A DNA stretch of 19,407 nt from the NCBI GenBank assembly GCA_025464735.1, contig JAODMX010000392.1, positions 1-19,407 of the forward strand, written 5' to 3'. The translations under genes and the position numbers were made by a program. The notes below the pieces were generated by a model, which ran no database searches, was not told where the DNA came from, and worked only from the letters and a program-made list of their open reading frames with translations. The DNA is from Frondihabitans sp. (lineage in GTDB: Bacteria; Actinomycetota; Actinomycetes; Actinomycetales; Microbacteriaceae). Positions 15,189 through 19,407 of this stretch are shown here, in pieces (the stretch's first letter is position 1; every line of letters starts with the position of its first letter).

Positions 15189-16040
15189 TCAGATGCTGCG
15201 GTCGAGCTTCCAGGCGAGCCAGGCTGTCGCGATCACAACGCCTGCGGAGAGCAGTCGCGCTCCGGCCAGGACGCCGGGGCCGGTCGACATGGTGATGGTC
15301 ATGTCGGATCCGATGCCGATCGAGAAAATGGCACCGGCAGCCGCGAGGGTGGCTACCATGGCGAGGCCGAGGATCCCGGACGTCATTCCGTGGGCGCGCC
15401 GCCCCACGGTGTCGCGCGGGTCGTTCGACCAGACGGCGGCAGCGCTGCGGACGATGGCAAGCCAGAGCATCGTCACGGCGCAGGCCCCGCAGACGTCGCT
15501 GACCCGGTGCCAGCCGTAGGCGACGGTCTGCTCGGCGACGACGGCGGCGAACGCCGTGCCGAGCACCATGATCAGCGGTCGAAGGTGGCGACCGAAGGCT
15601 GTGCTCAGCGCGAGGGCGCCGGCGATGGCGATCGTGACGTGCCCGCTGGGGAAGCTGTTGCTGAGAGTGAGGGAGGTGAGTTCGGGGCGGGGTGCGACCG
15701 CTTTGATGACCTGAGCGGTCGAGATGGACCCCACAATGAGGGCTGCTGACTGCACTGCCGCGCCCGGCCGTCTGCGGACGAACGCGATGAGCACGACGAT
15801 GCCGACCACGATGAGGATGGCCGGGATCGAGATGGCGTCGAGAGCCTTGCCGGACTTGAGGAGCGTGCTGCCGTCGACCGAGCGAAGGATGGAATCTTCG
15901 ATCTCCTGCCCCGGCCGGGTCAGGACAGCCATCGTGTAGACGCCGCCGAGCGCGACGACGGAGCCGACGCTCGTCATCACCCACCGGGCCGGCACCTGAC
16001 GGCGGACCGTCGAGGGCGCGGAGACAGTGGTGGCGTTCAC
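15189..16040 (-). CDS. PAP2 superfamily membrane phosphatase
   Basis: 283 residues with several membrane helices: about 22-40, 72-90, 97-115, 135-150, 157-172, and two near 220-265. The phosphatase signature is split as usual: KAVAPRP (C1), SFPSGHVT (C2) and GWHRVSDV (C3), giving the catalytic His and Asp. The family removes phosphate from lipids such as phosphatidate or undecaprenyl diphosphate; the active site faces outside. The substrate is not predictable. The start GTG at 16040 has an in-frame TGA two codons upstream; a strong AGGAGG lies about 19 bases before it and serves a four-codon ORF instead. The leader contains a stable hairpin. Confidence 0.82.
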   Translation of the reverse strand: MNATTVSAPSTVRRQVPARWVMTSVGSVVALGGVYTMAVLTRPGQEIEDSILRSVDGSTLLKSGKALDAISIPAILIVVGIVVLIAFVRRRPGAAVQSAALIVGSISTAQVIKAVAPRPELTSLTLSNSFPSGHVTIAIAGALALSTAFGRHLRPLIMVLGTAFAAVVAEQTVAYGWHRVSDVCGACAVTMLWLAIVRSAAAVWSNDPRDTVGRRAHGMTSGILGLAMVATLAAAGAIFSIGIGSDMTITMSTGPGVLAGARLLSAGVVIATAWLAWKLDRSI

Positions 16041-16079
16041 TGTTCAATCCAATCGCATGCCTCCTGACAAGTGGCTCAG

Positions 16080-16119
16080 TTCCGCCCGGCAATGCCCGGT
16101 GAGGAAACTCCGGGCGGGA
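16080..16119 (-). other. Leader hairpin with two alternative pairing partners, upstream of the PAP2 gene
   Basis: CCGCCCGG (16082-16089) pairs with CCGGGCGG (16110-16117), extended at both ends to about ten pairs. A second GCCCGG at 16094-16099 can compete for the same partner. On the minus strand this precedes AGGAGG, a four-codon ORF (ATG CGA TTG GAT, then TGA) and the PAP2 start. It could be a switchable leader, but I recognise no known riboswitch. Confidence 0.3.
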
Positions 16120-16172
16120 TCACAGGAGACACCAGGATCCTGCACTGGGCCGGTCAAGAAGCCCGTCACGGA

Positions 16173-16202
16173 TTGGCGACGGGCGTCTGGCTCGTGTAGT
16201 CT
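16173..16202 (+). promoter_or_regulatory. Promoter of tRNA-Arg
   Basis: TTGGCG (16173-16178), an 18-base spacer and TAGTCT (16197-16202), with the mature tRNA starting 28 bases further on. This is a sensible sigma-70-like promoter on the host side of the junction. Confidence 0.5.
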
Positions 16203-16230
16203 TTCGTCTGGCCATTCGGCCGGTTGCAAT

Positions 16231-16303
16231 GCGCCCGTAGCTCAACGGATAGAGCATCTGACTACGGATCAGAAGGTTGGGGGTTCGAGTCCCTTCGGGC
16301 GCA
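16231..16303 (+). tRNA. tRNA-Arg (anticodon ACG)
   Basis: A 73-base cloverleaf. The acceptor stem GCGCCCG/CGGGCGC closes, the D-arm begins TAGCTCAACGGATAGAGC, and the anticodon stem TCTGA/TCAGA holds the loop CTACGGA with ACG. The T-arm is GGGGTTCGAGTCCC-like. A CCA is encoded at 16304-16306. The gene is intact although its 3' part is the junction with the prophage, as expected when the element restores the tRNA on integration. The antisense strand of 16269-16303 encodes the repressor C-terminus. Confidence 0.95.
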
Positions 16304-16306
16304 CCA
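16269..16306. other. Likely att core (left junction of the integrated element)
   Basis: Everything right of the tRNA 3' end is phage-like and everything left is chromosomal, so the crossover should lie in the tRNA 3' half. I bound it from the anticodon stem to the encoded CCA. The second copy should be at the other end of the element, outside the window, so the exact core is unknown. Confidence 0.5.
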
Positions 16307-16577
16307 CCGCATCATCAGAAACGCCCTCAGTTCCGGCTGGGGGCGTTTCGCCGTTCGTCAGCCACTCCAGCGGCACACCTGTTCGCATCGCCCAGAGGAT
16401 AAGCGTCTGACGCTTGGGCTTGATCCTGCCGTTGATCCAGGACCCCGCAGCGTTCCGGCTCACGTCTAAGTAGTCGGCCATCTCAGCTACGCCGATGTCA
16501 GCGATCCTCAGCGCCTTGCGCATGCGGTCCGCGAGATCGAATGCCAGCTCTGGCCTCTCATTGGGAGCGATACTCAT
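16269..16577 (-). CDS. HTH repressor-like protein whose 3' end lies in the tRNA (candidate immunity repressor)
   Basis: 102 residues from ATG 16577. The helix-turn-helix covers about 28-55 (GVAEMADYLDVSRNAAGSWI), followed by a conserved TLILWAMRTGVPLEWL helix as in actinophage repressor-type proteins. The last ten residues, RPKGLEPPTF, and the TGA are read antisense from tRNA-Arg. I prefer 16577 over the ATG at 16619 (116 residues). A -35/-10 pair ends six bases before it, which would give a leaderless mRNA, and no Shine-Dalgarno precedes either ATG. It should maintain lysogeny by binding the repeats at 16582-16622. In mycobacteriophages such as BPs, attP lies in the repressor gene and only the prophage form is stable; the geometry here is the same. 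Confidence 0.75.
   Translation of the reverse strand: MSIAPNERPELAFDLADRMRKALRIADIGVAEMADYLDVSRNAAGSWINGRIKPKRQTLILWAMRTGVPLEWLTNGETPPAGTEGVSDDAVVRPKGLEPPTF
16318..16349 (+). terminator. tRNA-Arg terminator embedded in the repressor gene
   Basis: GAAACGCCCTCAG (16318-16330) pairs with CTGGGGGCGTTTC (16337-16349) over 13 pairs including one U-G, with a six-base loop and a short T run. It lies 12 bases after the tRNA CCA, the right place to end tRNA transcription, yet it is inside the coding sequence of the antisense repressor. Confidence 0.6.
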
Positions 16578-16581
16578 GCAT

Positions 16582-16622
16582 CGATCATTGCACAACGCGA
16601 GAAGTTCGACAACGATCATTGC
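16582..16622. promoter_or_regulatory. Candidate repressor operators (two direct repeats)
   Basis: CGATCATTGC occurs exactly at 16582-16591 and 16613-16622, 31 bp apart (about three turns). One copy covers the repressor -10 and the other flanks its -35. The second also overlaps a possible rightward -35, TTGCGA (16619-16624). This arrangement fits autoregulation and control of the rightward early genes. Confidence 0.5.
16584..16612 (-). promoter_or_regulatory. Promoter of the repressor gene
   Basis: On the minus strand TTGTCG (16612-16607), a 17-base spacer and AATGAT (16589-16584). The ATG at 16577 follows six bases later, which predicts a leaderless transcript. Confidence 0.45.
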
Positions 16623-16675
16623 GACACGCCGCTAGCTCCCGTTCCACTAACCTTCCAATGCACCATTCTAAACGC

Positions 16676-16897
16676 ATGGAAGACAAAGCTCCGATCGTTC
16701 ACGATGAATGGTCGCCGCGCCTCGTTTGGCCCGGTCAACTCGTCGGATCTCGTGTCGCTTGCGAGCGCTACGGCATCGACAGGTCAACGCTCGTGCGCCG
16801 GATTCAGGCCGGGACAATCGTGCCTCTAGCCCGCCTCGACGGTGCCGCGTATGTCTTCGATGCCAGCGACCTGCCCGCGGCTGGAGCCGCCGCGTGA
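16676..16897 (+). CDS. Small HTH DNA-binding protein (Cro- or excisionase-like)
   Basis: 73 residues. The core VACERYGIDRSTLVRRIQAGTI is a MerR/excisionase-type helix-turn-helix with a following wing (VPLARLDGAAYVFDASDL). As the first rightward gene facing the repressor, it is positioned like Cro or Xis. The start is uncertain: ATG 16676 has no ribosome-binding site, and ATG 16658 would add six residues. Its stop overlaps the next gene as GTGA. Confidence 0.6.
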   Translation: MEDKAPIVHDEWSPRLVWPGQLVGSRVACERYGIDRSTLVRRIQAGTIVPLARLDGAAYVFDASDLPAAGAAA

Positions 16898-17439
16898 GCT
16901 GGCAGGCGATGGATGCCATCGACCACCTGCCCTACGACGCGACGAGCGCTCTCGGCTTTCGAGTGCTCACCAAGCTCGCCAACGTCGCCGCGCAGGACGG
17001 CACGAGGGCATGGCGACTCAACTCCGAGATGTCGAGAGAACTCGGTGTAAGCGTGCGCAGCATTCAACGCGCCCTCCGCGACCTGGAGGAGGCGGACTTG
17101 ATCACGCGAGGAGACCAGAGGGCCGTGAGCCACTGGCGCACCGACCGCCGCCCTACCGTCTACGACGTGGTAATGCCGTCCGCGCAGGCCGGTTTTGACG
17201 GGGTGACAGGGTTATCCACAGACCCCGACGGGGTGACAAACGGGGCGACAACTGTTGTCGCACAAAGGGAACTAAGGGAACTACTTAACTCAACTACTCA
17301 AAGTAACCAGACAGAGCATGTCACCCCGTTTAGCCACGTGACGGGGCAATGCCCCGTCCGTGGCATCCGTGGGCACGACTTCGACGCCCACAGCGGCTAT
17401 TGCCTCTCGTGCGGCAACCGAGAGGACCTAAGCGCATGA
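16894..17439 (+). CDS. HTH protein of phage replication type, carrying an internal repeat cluster
   Basis: 181 residues from GTG 16894 (GTGA overlap with the previous stop; GGAG nine bases before). Residues about 8-90 form a winged-helix region: YDATSALGFRVLTKLANVA, ELGVSVRSIQRALRDLEEA and WRTDRRPTVYDVVMP. This is the pattern of helix-turn-helix proteins common in actinophage early regions and similar to initiator N-domains. The middle (about 105-150) is low complexity, Thr/Asn/Gln rich. The end holds a Cys/His cluster (CPVRGIRGHDFDAH, then CLSCGN) that could bind zinc. The DNA of the linker contains iteron-like repeats and a DnaA box, so the protein may be an initiator that binds its own gene, as lambda O does. 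Replication is inference. Confidence 0.65.
   Translation: MSWQAMDAIDHLPYDATSALGFRVLTKLANVAAQDGTRAWRLNSEMSRELGVSVRSIQRALRDLEEADLITRGDQRAVSHWRTDRRPTVYDVVMPSAQAGFDGVTGLSTDPDGVTNGATTVVAQRELRELLNSTTQSNQTEHVTPFSHVTGQCPVRGIRGHDFDAHSGYCLSCGNREDLSA
17197..17358. other. Candidate replication origin inside the HTH gene
   Basis: Direct repeats GACGGGGTGACA at 17197 and 17227 (30 bp apart), a degenerate AACGGGGCGACA at 17239 and an inverted TGTCACCCCGT at 17319. A perfect DnaA box TTATCCACA is at 17212-17220. There are two perfect palindromes: GCGACAAC-T-GTTGTCGC (17245-17261) and GACGGGGCA-A-TGCCCCGTC (17340-17358). AAGGGAACT is repeated in tandem at 17265 and 17274. The stretch 17262-17310 is about 40% G+C by hand count, against a much richer background. 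Iterons plus DnaA box plus AT-rich DNA is the usual make-up of an origin. Confidence 0.45.
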
Positions 17440-17675
17440 CCACTAAAACAACACTCGTCGCACTGCTTCGCGAGACCGCAGCGCAGTTCCAGGACGCTGC
17501 CAACGACCGTGACGACCTCATGGATGTACACGCGCTGGAGCAGACCGCATGCGCGACTCGCCTCTGCGCTTTGCTCGTCCTCGACGGCATCTACGCGCCC
17601 GAGGTTGGCAAGGCCTGGCTCGATGCGGCAGGCCGCATCCTCGCCGCCGTCCAAACCGCAGGGGGCAACGCATGA
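17436..17675 (+). CDS. Small phage protein of unknown function
   Basis: 79 residues, starting in an ATGA overlap with the previous gene and with AGAGGA upstream. The sequence is mostly helical (TLVALLRETAAQFQDAAN, then LCALLVLDGIYAPEVGKAWL) with two Cys and no membrane segment or motif I recognise. Its place in the coupled early operon supports it being real. Confidence 0.6.
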   Translation: MTTKTTLVALLRETAAQFQDAANDRDDLMDVHALEQTACATRLCALLVLDGIYAPEVGKAWLDAAGRILAAVQTAGGNA

Positions 17676-17833
17676 GCCCCGAAATGAGCACACCGCTTGT
17701 CCCGCTCGTCATCGTCGCGATCCTCGCGTGGCTGGCCTGTGGACTCGTCTTCGCTATCGGCGGGCACATGACCAAGCAAGTCGTCAGACGAGCCTCCTAC
17801 CGAGCTTCAAACCAGCAGGGGGATGAACGCTGA
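17672..17833 (+). CDS. Small single-pass membrane protein of the prophage
   Basis: 53 residues. One membrane helix (about 9-31, VPLVIVAILAWLACGLVFAI) is followed by a basic, polar tail (KQVVRRASYRASNQQGDER), which suggests the N-terminus is outside and the tail inside. The ATG overlaps the previous stop (ATGA) and has AGGGGG six bases before. Function unknown. Confidence 0.6.
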   Translation: MSPEMSTPLVPLVIVAILAWLACGLVFAIGGHMTKQVVRRASYRASNQQGDER

Positions 17834-18012
17834 TGATTCGGAAGCCGTACACGCTCACGTGCTCGACGTGCCATGGGGCCAACGGTCGCGGACAGTTCAT
17901 CGTTGGTCACTATGCGACCGATTCTGCGGCTGCAATGGCGTGGAAAGAGCACGAGTCGACAGATGGCCACCGCATGAACGAAGTTCATGAGTCGAGAGCG
18001 TCACGACGATGA
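17833..18012 (+). CDS. Small Cys/His protein of the prophage
   Basis: 59 residues. A CSTCHGANGRG motif near the N-terminus is followed by His residues at about 26, 40, 46 and 51, so a small zinc-binding fold is possible. The middle, DSAAAMAWKEHESTDGH, reads like a helix. It starts in a TGATG overlap with the membrane peptide and AGGGGGA about ten bases before, and ends in an ATGA overlap with the next gene. No family assigned. Confidence 0.55.
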   Translation: MIRKPYTLTCSTCHGANGRGQFIVGHYATDSAAAMAWKEHESTDGHRMNEVHESRASRR

Positions 18013-18209
18013 ACGCCCCTCAGAAGCTCGCCACGCCCGCCGAGGCGGCGGCATGGCTCGACATTAAACCGCGCCGCCTCGCAGCGCTACGACGGGCCGG
18101 GGAAGGGCCAAAGCCCACCGTGCTTGGCCCTCGCACCATCCGGTACGCATGGCGTGACGTCATCGACTACGCGGCGGCCTGCCGGGCAAGGGCCAATGGC
18201 CGGGCGTGA
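18009..18209 (+). CDS. HTH (excisionase-family) DNA-binding protein
   Basis: 66 residues. TPAEAAAWLDIKPRRLAALRRAGEGP is the helix-turn-helix of the MerR/excisionase type, followed by a wing with RTIRYAWRDVIDYAAA, typical of HTH_17 proteins where the arginine-tyrosine strand contacts DNA. It may be the excisionase or a regulator of late genes. It begins in an ATGA overlap and overlaps the HNH gene by 14 bp. Confidence 0.65.
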   Translation: MNAPQKLATPAEAAAWLDIKPRRLAALRRAGEGPKPTVLGPRTIRYAWRDVIDYAAACRARANGRA

Positions 18210-18477
18210 GGACCTCTGGGACCACGAGTACCGCACCAAGCAGCGGCCCAGGATCCTCGCCCGAGACGGCTACACCTGCCAGGCCTGCGGTGCCACGCCC
18301 GAGGGCCTACGCCAAGGGATGAGCGACCTGACCGCCGATCACATCGACCCCATGAAGCGAACCCGGCGCAAGCGATACGCCGATCACGAACTCATCACCC
18401 TGTGCCGCTCATGCAACAGCCGCAAGGGAGCCAAGGTCGACGCACGTATCGACTACCGAAACAACAAATACCAATAG
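18196..18477 (+). CDS. HNH endonuclease
   Basis: 93 residues. CQACG supplies the first zinc pair, ADHIDPMKR the HNH His pair region, and LITLCRSCNSRKG the second zinc pair and final Asn. This is the HNH type found next to terminase genes, where it assists specific cleavage at cos during packaging. The upstream end of the gene lies inside the previous ORF (14 bp). Terminase genes follow within 140 bp, supporting the packaging role. Confidence 0.85.
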   Translation: MAGREDLWDHEYRTKQRPRILARDGYTCQACGATPEGLRQGMSDLTADHIDPMKRTRRKRYADHELITLCRSCNSRKGAKVDARIDYRNNKYQ

Positions 18478-18487
18478 GGAAAAGGCC

Positions 18488-18544
18488 ATGACCGACTGGT
18501 TCATGCTCCGGTTCGCACGGTTCGATGGCCCGAGTTTTCTGTAG
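18488..18544 (+). CDS. Possible 18-residue mini-ORF between HNH and terminase genes
   Basis: ATG at 18488 follows AGGGAAAAGG, a good ribosome-binding site, and encodes MTDWFMLRFARFDGPSFL before TAG. It may be a leader or chance; length gives no support by itself. Confidence 0.25.
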   Translation: MTDWFMLRFARFDGPSFL

Positions 18545-18614
18545 ACCCCCCTTCCCAGCCCCGCCCATTCTGGGATTCTTCCCGATCAGCCCAAATATTT
18601 GAGAAAGAGAGACG
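18545..18614. other. Non-coding gap before terminase, candidate cos region
   Basis: The 70 bases hold a C-rich tract (ACCCCCCTTCCC), a CCCAG/CTGGG inverted repeat and a perfect CAAATATTTG palindrome. It is the largest non-coding gap on the plus strand of the element and lies between HNH and small terminase, where cos sites often lie. There is no direct proof. Confidence 0.25.
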
Positions 18615-18902
18615 ATGACTGACCAACTGGCCGGAGCCGCCAAAAATCTTGCGAACGAGGACGACGACGAGACCTACACCGAGTCCGTCAGGCGGTTTGT
18701 GGAGTCCGCGTCGTACCTGACCGAAGAGCACCGGCCCGCGCTCAAGGTGCTCCGGTCCATCGCCAAGGAACTCGACTCCGGCAAGCTGCAAGCGGCCCTC
18801 GTCTCGCAGTTCACCCTGACCTACCGGGCGCTCGTCCAGGCTGGCGGCTCGAAGGGCGGCGGGGGCGACGACGAAACCCTGCCGCCGCCGCTCTGGGACT
18901 GA
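18615..18902 (+). CDS. Probable terminase small subunit
   Basis: 95 residues, acidic N-terminus (NEDDDETYTESVRRFVESASYL) and helical middle (ALKVLRSIAKELDSGKLQAAL, then FTLTYRALVQAG), ending in a Gly-rich linker. It lacks a sharp motif; the call rests on size, helical make-up and position one base before the large terminase gene. Small terminases recognise packaging sites and form rings. A GAGAAAGAGAG purine tract precedes the ATG. Confidence 0.6.
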   Translation: MTDQLAGAAKNLANEDDDETYTESVRRFVESASYLTEEHRPALKVLRSIAKELDSGKLQAALVSQFTLTYRALVQAGGSKGGGGDDETLPPPLWD

Positions 18903-18903
18903 T

Positions 18904-19407
18904 ATGAGTCTCCTGCTCGAAGCACCCGCGCCTCCGGTAGCCGCCTGGCCTCCGGCCCGCTACACCCTACCGTTGACGGTCGACCACGACTCGCTCTTCC
19001 ACCACTTCGAGAGACCACTCCGCTCGGCGTGGATGGCAACCAATCACTACGACCTCGAACCGTGGCAGCGCCAGCTCCTGCACGCCGTGACTGAGCTGCT
19101 CGCGGACGGGCACCTCCGATACTCCGAGGTCGTCATCAGCCTCGGCCGACAAAACGGGAAGACCGAGATTCTCGGCGCCCTCGGACTGCTCTTCATGCTC
19201 GCCAAGCGTGCCCCGCTCGTCATCAGCATCGCGTCGAGCGCAGAGCAGGCCCGCCTGGTTTACGACCGCGCTTCCAAGGTCGCGAACGGCTATGGGCCGC
19301 TCCGTCGTCGCTTCCGCAAGCTCACCGAAACCCGGGGCCTCGCGACCATCACGGGGGGCGCCTGGGAGATCAAAGCGGCCAAGTCGGCCAGCATCCATGG
19401 GCAACCC
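18904..19407 (+). CDS. Terminase large subunit, N-terminal part (cut by window end)
   Basis: 168 residues are visible. An adenine-motif-like LEPWQRQLL at about 51 and the Walker A variant SLGRQNGKTE (79-88) are typical of HK97-type large terminases, followed by a strand with SIASSAEQARLVYDRA. The nuclease domain would lie beyond the window. The protein cuts concatemeric DNA and pumps it into the prohead. The ATG at 18904 is one base after the small terminase stop. Confidence 0.9.
   Translation, partial: MSLLLEAPAPPVAAWPPARYTLPLTVDHDSLFHHFERPLRSAWMATNHYDLEPWQRQLLHAVTELLADGHLRYSEVVISLGRQNGKTEILGALGLLFMLAKRAPLVISIASSAEQARLVYDRASKVANGYGPLRRRFRKLTETRGLATITGGAWEIKAAKSASIHGQP

Larger units (their letters stand above)
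16269..19407. mobile_element. Left part of an integrated prophage or phage satellite
   Basis: From tRNA-Arg rightward come a repressor-like HTH gene (minus), then only plus-strand genes in overlapping series: HTH protein, replication-like HTH protein, small unknowns, HTH protein, HNH endonuclease, small and large terminase. No integrase is at this end; it is expected at the far end. The early region before packaging genes is only about 1.9 kb, unusually short. The element continues past the window. Confidence 0.85.

Noticed and set aside
16101..16135. GAGGAAACTCCGGGC followed by CACAGG, resembling the 5' signature of RNase P RNA
   Set aside because: Only about 100 bases remain before the tRNA and none of the other conserved RNase P parts follow; likely chance within the hairpin region.
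1..19407. CRISPR arrays, insertion sequences, rRNA
   Set aside because: No regularly spaced long repeats, transposase-like ORFs or rRNA sequence seen.
16303..19407. Integrase at the left end of the prophage
   Set aside because: No tyrosine or serine recombinase motifs in any frame here; it should lie at the other end if the immunity model is right.

Overview
The window is high-G+C DNA from an actinobacterium. Protein character (KdpFABC-DE, a VIT1-type iron transporter, DUF429, actinophage-like HTH genes) and frequent GTG/TTG and apparently leaderless starts suggest Microbacteriaceae. That placement is inferred from protein flavour, not from a search.

Region 1 (1-3323): the 3' end of a glgX-like debranching enzyme gene meets a convergent three-gene cassette on the minus strand: a secreted lactococcin-972-type bacteriocin precursor, a large multi-pass membrane protein of the bacteriocin-associated type, and an ABC ATPase. 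The three are coupled by overlaps and preceded by a good sigma-70-like promoter. Region 2 (3361-5698): a GNAT acetyltransferase, a DUF429 (RNase H-like) protein, a small two-helix membrane protein preceded by 11-bp phased repeats, and a 70-bp near-perfect palindrome.

Region 3 (5699-13819): a complete kdp high-affinity K+ uptake operon on the minus strand, in the order small membrane ORF (27 aa), kdpF, kdpA, kdpB, kdpC, kdpD, kdpE. The pump (FABC) and its sensor/regulator pair (DE) are in one operon. Upstream is an array of about six helically phased units (consensus GTTAGGGA). The same type of array, in the same orientation to its gene, precedes the membrane protein at 4918, so the two may form a regulon. 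Region 4 (14022-16040): a ferritin-like/VIT1 fusion resembling MbfA iron exporters, and a PAP2-type membrane phosphatase.

Region 5 (16231-19407): an intact tRNA-Arg(ACG) whose 3' part is the left junction of a prophage or satellite. The first element gene is a small HTH repressor that runs antisense into the tRNA, so its last ten codons and stop lie in tRNA sequence. No integrase is at this end. This is the layout expected for integration-dependent immunity, in which attP lies inside the repressor gene. Rightward follows a tight chain of small overlapping genes (HTH protein, HTH replication-like protein, three small unknown proteins, second HTH protein, HNH endonuclease), then small and large terminase; the last is cut by the window end. 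Inside the HTH replication-like gene is a cluster of iteron-like repeats, a perfect DnaA box, two perfect palindromes and an AT-rich stretch, a candidate replication origin.

The most promising undescribed items are the repressor/tRNA junction, the in-gene origin candidate, the shared phased-repeat operator and the bacteriocin cassette.
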